Assembly (NCBI RefSeq): GCF_032854445.1
Contig: NC_088301.1
Coordinates: 16,762,018-16,826,017, forward strand
Source: Liolophura sinensis
Taxonomy: Eukaryota > Mollusca > Polyplacophora > Chitonida > Chitonidae
Length of the DNA: 64,000 bases
Direction of reading: 5' to 3'
Positions 58,080-64,000 of this stretch are shown here, piece after piece. Numbering within the stretch: the stretch's first letter is position 1; every line of letters begins with the position of its first letter. The translations under genes and the position numbers were made by a program. The notes beneath the pieces are model-generated. The model was not told where the DNA came from, made no database searches, and saw nothing but the letters and a program-made list of their open reading frames with translations.

Positions 58080-58560
58080 ATCAAGCGGCTTCACTCTAGG
58101 TTTCTTATGTTGTACAATGAGTATGACTCGCTAGTAAGTAAATATGGACACAACATCCAGAATTTGAGCCACTCAGCTTCATGCTTGTATCGAATTCCGC
58201 TTAACCTTCGGTGAAGGTTGTATATTCATTGAATTACATCGCCACTTTGGATATACGAACAGTTGCTGTCAAAGTGCAACTGAGATTTTATTATCAGCAA
58301 CTTTTACACTAGCATGGTGGGCTATTTGAATACTGATTTCACCCATTCGCCTATGACATACTTTGTGTCTTTCCATCATCATTGAAAACTATTGACTGTT
58401 CCTCTTTGCATGATTCCTTACCTTACATAATTTCTTAGTTCTTTGGTGGTTTGCGGTAAACATTGTTTTGAGAATGGGGCTTACCATTATTGAGCCGGAA
58501 TGTCTATCTTGGTTGACGGCTGGCATGCGAATGTCTATTTCGATGCATAGGCTCAGAAAT
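58080..58560 (+). repeat. R2 copy with attached RT C-terminus (plus)
   Basis: From 58081 the plus strand reads IKRLHSRFLMLYNEYDSLVS then KYGHNIQNL, matching the end of the RT fragment at 51590-51690 (IKCLHSKFLKFYNEYNSLVG). It continues into R2: TGGATATACGAACAGTTGCT, TAGCATGGTGGGCTATTTGA, TTCTTTGGTGGTTTGCGG and GGCATGCGAATGTCTATTTC with GATGCATAG. This is the best evidence that R2 is the 3' part of an RT-bearing element, truncated at different points. Confidence 0.78.
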
Positions 58561-58999
58561 ATTGCATTGAACTTTAAAAAAGCTGTAGCAGTGACAATCC
58601 CGCTACACAGGCACTTTGGTGATATACCCGAATTATTGTTGAAGACGAATTTCTAAGGGAGTCGAACCGAACAAAGAAAACGCATGGCAGTGTTTAGAAT
58701 TACCTGTGAATAGACAAAAGGTGATTACCCACCTAAATAAAAAACAGTAGAAGAGTCAATTGTAACAAATTAAGACTAATGTGCAAGACTAGACAAGCAT
58801 TCCTAAGACCTAGTGTGATAGCTTCATAGCAGATACAAAATGGTGGAAGTCTAACATCTTTCATTCATTCATACCAGATAAATGTTAAACTGCATTGAAC
58901 ATTCAATGTTTTCTCAAGATGCACAAATTTGAATAATTTGAAAGGGTTATATTAAGATAAGTCTATCACAGGTGCCAATTCTTGGGTCAAAATCCCTGT

Positions 59000-59130
59000 T
59001 TATCATTTATTTAACTATTTGATTGGCGTTTTATACCGTTTGCAGGAATATTTCAACTTCCACGACGATGGCCAGCAGTATAGTGAGAAAAAACCATACT
59101 CTCATCACGAGCTGGCCGCCGTCTTGTCAG
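59000..59130 (-). repeat. R1 SINE copy, truncated (minus)
   Basis: TTTATTTAACTATTTGATTG, GCGTTTTATACCGTTTGCAG, ACGATGGCCAGCAGTATAGT, then loss of similarity before ATCACGAGCTGG. Confidence 0.75.
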
Positions 59131-61654
59131 AATCGGGTTAAGCCATATTTACTCTAATTCATTTCTGGGCGAAAAACCATTTATTATTTAAAGTTTGTAA
59201 AATTTGATTTCTGTTTAACTTTGTCTTGTACAATCGTTTTCAAGTAAATTTGAATTTGAGCTAACAAAAAGTCTTTGTGGTTCTCTGTTGGAGGTTTAAC
59301 AGATTTGATTATAATCTTTCGTGACAGTCTACTTGCTACCCTTGCCCTTTTCTATCCCTGTGATTTCAATCTTACAACCATGAAGAATTGAACTGGTTTT
59401 CCTGACATGCCAGGATGCACTTGCTGTCATTATAGTGTCATGGCGTCCTACATTTTCTTTTGTCTCCTATCAAAAAGTTAATATCTGAAAAACAGGGGCA
59501 TCGCTTCAGGACAAAATATCCTGTGACATGGTGGTTACATCTATACAGTACACGTAACCCCACTCACAAGATCAAAGTTTTTACATGGCGCGGATTTACG
59601 GATTTTGGATGGGTTTTACTGCGGCAACAAGGCCACCAACACATCATTTATTCAACGAAGAGTCTGGTATATTGATGACATGAGACGAAGTGTTAACGTG
59701 GTAGACCGTATCTTCGTTAGATAGAAAACTATAAGCACGTCGCTTTGAAAGCGTTTATTGGAATTCATTTCAGTAAAATCACAGTAAAAATATTCGTAAC
59801 GAGTTGGAGCAATTCACTGGGGGAATTCATATACTTCTGAGGTTAGTTTTAACTGCTACATATGGACACTGCCGTGCGTACATATTATCTTGTATCTGAA
59901 GGCAACGACACTTATTATCCTGGTTTCGACAATTTGCAAGCTATGTGTAAAAGATGTACTTCACTTCCTTTTCTCACCAAAACACTATTTGCTTAAAATG
60001 CAAATTTGCATGTGATCAAAATATCACGAATGGAAATTCTTTAAATCATCATTAAAAAGGATTCAAATTTGCAGGTGCTCTTAATTTGAAATGAATAACT
60101 GTTTCTCCTTTACTTGTATATGTCTCCAGGCTTGTAGTACAATTGTTTTTGTTTGTGAACTTTTCTTTCGTCTTTGTTGTGTTGGAAATTTCTTGTGATA
60201 TTATCCTTTAAACTACTGATTTCCATTCGCCCCACGTGTCGCCAAAATCTAGCATATAAAATTTTGGTACATTAATGTTTAGGTTTATGACATTTGGAGT
60301 GTTACAGACGTTGGATTTACTTGTTGATGTAGGGTAAGATTCGGAGTTAAACACACAATCCAAAGGTCATTTCGCACAACGACGTTCCGAATCCTGGAGA
60401 AGGAGAGGTTTTCAATGATAGACACAAGGAATACTCTAAACTAATGAAGGAAATGAGTATTCAAACCGTGCACCATCCTAGTATATAGATTGTCAGTAAT
60501 CAACGTATGTGTCTCAGGTGAGCTTTTATTGCAACTTTTCGTTTTTGTTGAGTTTACAGAAGCCAATTTTAGTTTAGCCTCCCCTCCTACGTCCTTCCCT
60601 TATTTTTTTCAGACACGTCTGGTATGGTTTGTCTTCCAGTTCAACACAGCGATAGTAATAAGACTTGAATACTGGCTAATGTACTGTTAGGCTATAATGA
60701 AACAGTCTCGGTAGAAAACGTAAAATTTATTGTCACACGCCAGAAAGAGCTTGTCAGTAACTTGTCAAAAGTCGGTAGATTACTCCGCTTTCTTCCATCC
60801 ATAAAGCAGATCACAATCGTGTGTGATAATACTTGAGTACGGTGTTAAATATCAATCAAACAGAGGCTCACATTAGACGGAAATCATTGCCTTCCTCTCA
60901 CTCCTCCTCATATAGGGAGTAATGTCTAATCGACGATGTTTAGCCTGGAACAATTTGCTAAAAAAACACAGAGCATCGGGCTTATCGGAAATGGAACTCA
61001 GCATCCGCCACCAGCTGGTTTAACTTCCAAGATCTATTGGATGGGTCGGAATTAAGGCTGTGGTTATCAGGCGACATGTATTACAAGGCTATGCCTCAAT
61101 GCAGACATTTTCTTGGAAAATGTCATAAAAAAGCTCCGAGGGCCTCGTATGCCGAGTTTATAGCCTACTAGGTTCATTGCCAAAGGACACAAAAAAGATT
61201 TACACGTTTTTGTCTCTTTTTTTTTTGCCAAGACCTCATTAATAATATCGTCTACAAGCTTATATAGAGTAAAGACAAGTAACACATGAGACATCTGACA
61301 CTATTTTCAGATACTTTCCATGAGGTTTACGAAAAGTGGGTGACGTGGTTTAATTTCAGCGAATAAATAGCCAGACCTTCTTCTTTCATGATAAGCCGTT
61401 AATTCATATAGAGATATGTACTGATGAATGGCAGGGTGGTTACAGATGTGTGCAATTTTGTCTTGTGTGCGACGGAATCGTTGGATTAGTGTAAACCTTA
61501 AATTCCATCTTCAGATGCTTTTCAATGAGACAGTCGATGGAAAACTGACACGCGGTGTCAACAAATCGTAAATTATGTAGGTGAAATACTATTTGCGTCA
61601 TTTGTCTACCACATATGCCCATAATCATATCGACTAGATTTACAGCTGGAATGC
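59131..61654. other. Intergenic, only a weak R1 tail
   Basis: An R1-like tail fragment is seen near 60825-60865 (ACTTGAGTACGGTGTTAAAT and CAATCAAACAGA). No gene recognised; open frames of up to about 75 codons lack motifs. Confidence 0.4.
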
Positions 61655-61885
61655 TGTCAGGTCGGCGCAAGGGGCAAGGATATTCTCCCCAAAGCGGTCG
61701 CTGTGAGTTTAAGTCCAGCCCATCCGGACTCCCTCTTGGGCCGTCCAGGGATGGTCCGCCAAGAAACTGTGGATGGTTTTCTCCGGTTTCTTTCTCCGGT
61801 TTCTTCCCACCATCATACTGACCGCCGCCGTATAAGTAAACCATTCTTGAGTTCGGCGGAAAACACCAATCAAAGAAATAAATTA
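61655..61885 (+). repeat. R1 SINE copy with tRNA-like head (plus)
   Basis: The head GGTCGGCGCAAGGGGCAAGG and box B-like TGTGAGTTTAAGTCCAGCCC show that the family is tRNA-derived. The body has CTCCGGTTTCTTCCCACCAT and ACCGCCGCCGTATAAGTAAA with an internal duplication (TTTCTCCGGTTTC twice). The tail is TTCTTGAGTTCGGCGGAAAA, CACCAATC and AAAGAAATAAAT. Three open frames of 68-134 codons over it are repeat. Confidence 0.82.
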
Positions 61886-62784
61886 ATGAAACAAAACTCG
61901 GCTAATTAGGCCTTGCTGTGTTCTACCATTAAGAATGCTTTTGTCTTTATTTGCCATCCAGATAGTAACTCGCACCTTCTGTCCCTCTAACAGAAGTAAG
62001 ACAGCAAGTTCGTCTGCATTCGCCTACCAGCCTGCGGCATATTGATGTATACCTCTGAATGTGGGTGAACTTGATTCATCGCATTGTCTATTGAGGCTTA
62101 CAAATTCATGTACCTAGTTTACTTTCCCTTTCGGGGCTGTATTCTTAAATCTTCTCTTGCGCCAATCGTTCATTATTCTCAAGTTACACGTTAATCATGA
62201 AACCTCCATCATTCTTTGGCCCAGCGAAAATGCAGTAAATTTTTAATTTCTAGCAGGGGAATTTTCCCTCTAAGAAGCAGTCATAGCTTGCGACTGGCCA
62301 AATGCCATTAGATACAGTAAAGACATACATCACCATGGTGCACGGCATAACGATGTAATGCCGTTGTAAATTACATCTCTGTTGGTTGTAACACTATAAT
62401 AATACAGACTTCAGTTTGTAACAGTAATCTTACCAATCTAAATCAGCAATTAAATTATGTCATAACTTCGCGTGTATCTTGCTTGTTTTTCTTCATCACA
62501 TATCAAATTTATCAAAGTTTAAAACCAGTAACACCTCTGTGATTCAAAAATCGTCTATTAAAAATGAAGTCATAATATGTTTCTTGCCATACTATGTACC
62601 ATTAAGAAGGGTAGTGTCTTTTGACAAAAGGTCTCATTAATAACATCTAATGAGACATTCGCGAAACCATTGATAACCTAGGTATAGCCGTACAAATGGG
62701 ACAAGTAGTCTCCCACTTTTGGCAGGCGTATGTTTATTATATATGAATACGGGGCCCTTTGTCACCCAGTGATTAGCTTCCCGG

Positions 62785-62993
62785 AGCGGCGCAATGGCTC
62801 AGAAGGCTCTTATTAATGCGATCACTGTGATTTCCAACTCATGCTGGTTTTCTTGCTGGTCGTAGGTGAGAAGGTGTGCCCGAAAACGGTTGATGGTCGA
62901 GGGTTTCCCCCACTAATGCTTGCCGTCTTCGTATAGGAGATATTTCTTGAGTACCGTGTAAAACACAAATCAAGTAAAGAAATAAATAAAATT
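62785..62993 (+). repeat. R1 SINE copy with tRNA-like head (plus)
   Basis: CGGCGCAATGGCTCAGAAGG (box A-like), GATTTCCAACTCATGCTGG, GTTGATGGTCGAGGGTTTCC, TTCTTGAGTACCGTGTAAAA and AGAAATAAATAAA are in order. Confidence 0.8.
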
Positions 62994-63129
62994 ATAAATG
63001 TCACTATACATGCAGTATTTACAGAGTTATCTCTACTAGAATCGCCCTTTTTCACTATATATTGAATGATTGCTGTATGTACTTACCAAAAAAAAAACCT
63101 GTACAGCGAAGGCTGTATCCACGAATCCA

Positions 63130-63250
63130 TCCTAGTTTTCATTCTTTCTTAGTTTTTGGTGTTGAACGTTATTTCGGAAATTTCCCTTGCGATTATTCAC
63201 CAGGAATTCCCATTTTAGTTGACGACTGGTATACTAGTGTTAGTGTCGAC
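63130..63250 (+). repeat. R2 3'-end fragment (plus)
   Basis: TTCTTAGTTTTTGGTGTTGA, ACGTTATTTCGGAAATTTCC, CCTTGCGATTATTCACCAGG and GTTGACGACTGGTATACTAG follow the R2 order. The 66-codon open frame is repeat. Confidence 0.65.
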
Positions 63251-63618
63251 TCCACGAATTGATTCGTTCAAAAAACAGGGCAATGCTCTAAGGTTTTGTA
63301 ACTTGGTGCAACATAACAGTCCTGGAATGTACCGTTTCTCCAGTACATAGCGTGCCTTCAGATTCTTATCTAATCAATACTATAGATATTACCCAGTCTT
63401 TGTCAATACACATGATCTTTTTAAATAATGAGCCCTGTGTATCTCAGGATCTATGACTTACAGAGTGAGTGATTGATTGATTTTTCTGTTTAACGTCATT
63501 TCCGATAATTTTTACGTATACATGTCTGTGTTGAGTATAGGTGTATTATGGGTGGAGGAAACCGAAATACACGTCGTTATTGACCATCGTTTCAGCGTGA
63601 GATACTGGTGAATCATAT

Positions 63619-63648
63619 TTGTGGAGGCGATAATCATCGCCTCCACAA
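63619..63648. repeat. Perfect 13-bp hairpin
   Basis: TTGTGGAGGCGAT at 63619-63631 and ATCGCCTCCACAA at 63636-63648 pair exactly around AATC. A further partial copy, ATATCGCCTCATC, follows. Confidence 0.88.
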
Positions 63649-63689
63649 TATCGCCTCATCATATAATAATAAGTCATAATCATTCATGG

Positions 63690-63772
63690 ATTCATACGAA
63701 GTCGAGAGACAGAAAAAGTCACAATATGTGTACACACACCCAATGCCTCTTCGTCGTCATATGGCTAAAAAT
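63690..63772 (+). repeat. R4 SINE fragment (plus)
   Basis: GAAGTCGAGAGACAGAAAAA, GTACACACACCCAATGCC and TCTTCGTCGTCATATGGC match the middle-to-tail part of the copy at 3640-3992; the GTTAAACC tail is lost. Confidence 0.65.
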
Positions 63773-63830
63773 GCTATGCGTCGAAACAGACATTCGTGTA
63801 CCAGCCGTCAACCAATAAAAACATTCCAGT
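63773..63830 (-). repeat. R2 3'-end fragment (minus)
   Basis: CTATGCGTCGAAACAGACAT with CGTGTACCAGCCGTCAACCA is the reversed R2 end. It lies head to head with the next copy. Confidence 0.7.
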
Positions 63831-63844
63831 AATCAATAATGGCA

Positions 63845-64000
63845 TGGCCAATTCCTATCAAAGTGCCACTGAGATAGGCCTACATATTTCATTATCAGCC
63901 ATATTTACACTACCATAGTGGACTATTTGAATACTGATTTTACCCATTCGCCTGTGACATACTTTGTGTCTTTCCATCATCATTGAAAACTATTGACTGT
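63845..64000 (+). repeat. R2 copy running off the window (plus)
   Basis: TATCAAAGTGCCACTGAGAT, TTTGAATACTGATTTTACCC and TGTGTCTTTCCATCATCATT, then GAAAACTATTGACTGT at the edge. It is nearly identical to 58268-58400, the closest pair of R2 copies in the window. Confidence 0.85.

Noticed and set aside
61440-61844. 134-residue open frame on the minus strand with Gly/Pro-rich N-terminus
   Set aside because: Most of it is the reverse complement of an R1 SINE.
1-64000. CRISPR array, bacterial operon or phage-like region
   Set aside because: No regular spacer-repeat array, no gene-dense strand, and clear introns and SINEs show animal nuclear DNA.

Overview
This is animal nuclear DNA. Evidence: one spliced protein-coding gene with consensus GT-AG splice sites around an intron of about 20 kb, AT-rich non-coding sequence, and many eukaryotic mobile elements. 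No bacterial operons, ribosome binding sites, CRISPR arrays or rRNA genes were seen. The tRNA-headed SINEs (one ending in a motif close to 'TTGAGTACGGCGTAAAACACCAA' plus AAATAAATA, the other in 'GTTAAACCCCAAGCA' plus ATTC/CACT repeats) are of a kind I associate with molluscs, and the receptor gene is of a type known from lophotrochozoans and insects. A mollusc is therefore the best guess; I cannot name the species.

Only one cellular gene is well supported: a class-A neuropeptide GPCR of the neuromedin U / capa-pyrokinin receptor type on the + strand. Exon 1 (24266-25121) carries TM1-TM5 and the start of the third intracellular loop. Exon 2 (45301-45743) carries TM6, TM7 and the C-tail. The join is phase 1 and gives 432 residues.

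The rest is mostly mobile-element sequence. At 1082-2604 lies a nearly complete Tc1/mariner element with terminal inverted repeats, TA target duplications and an uninterrupted 332-aa DD34E transposase. At 46130-46625, just past the receptor gene, is the frameshifted N-terminal part of a second Tc1-type transposase. About 46845-50860 (minus) is a decayed non-LTR retrotransposon with ORF1 zinc knuckles, endonuclease, reverse transcriptase, RNase H and an (ATTC)n tail; it is broken by stops, frameshifts and a nested insertion. At 51108-51699 (plus) is a frameshifted piece of a different reverse transcriptase. Its downstream region matches a dispersed 3'-end repeat ('R2' here) found about eleven times between 29 and 64 kb.

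Two tRNA-derived SINE families ('R1' and 'R4' here) are scattered on both strands. A third kind of repetition ('R3' here) consists of diverged, multi-hundred-base to multi-kilobase blocks that recur in the first 44 kb: for example 5.9-9.4 kb against 10.5-12.3 kb, 4.3-4.9 kb against 12.4-13.0 and 17.6-17.85 kb, and 18.6-19.2 kb against 21.0-21.4 kb. They have no convincing coding capacity and I cannot assign them to a known element class. Several strong hairpins, a 23-base C run and small tandem duplications complete the picture.

I found no clear new biological system. The items most worth following up are the unassigned R3 blocks, the RT-linked R2 family, and the likely tail sharing between the R4 SINE and the non-LTR element. 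All repeat boundaries were judged by eye and are approximate.
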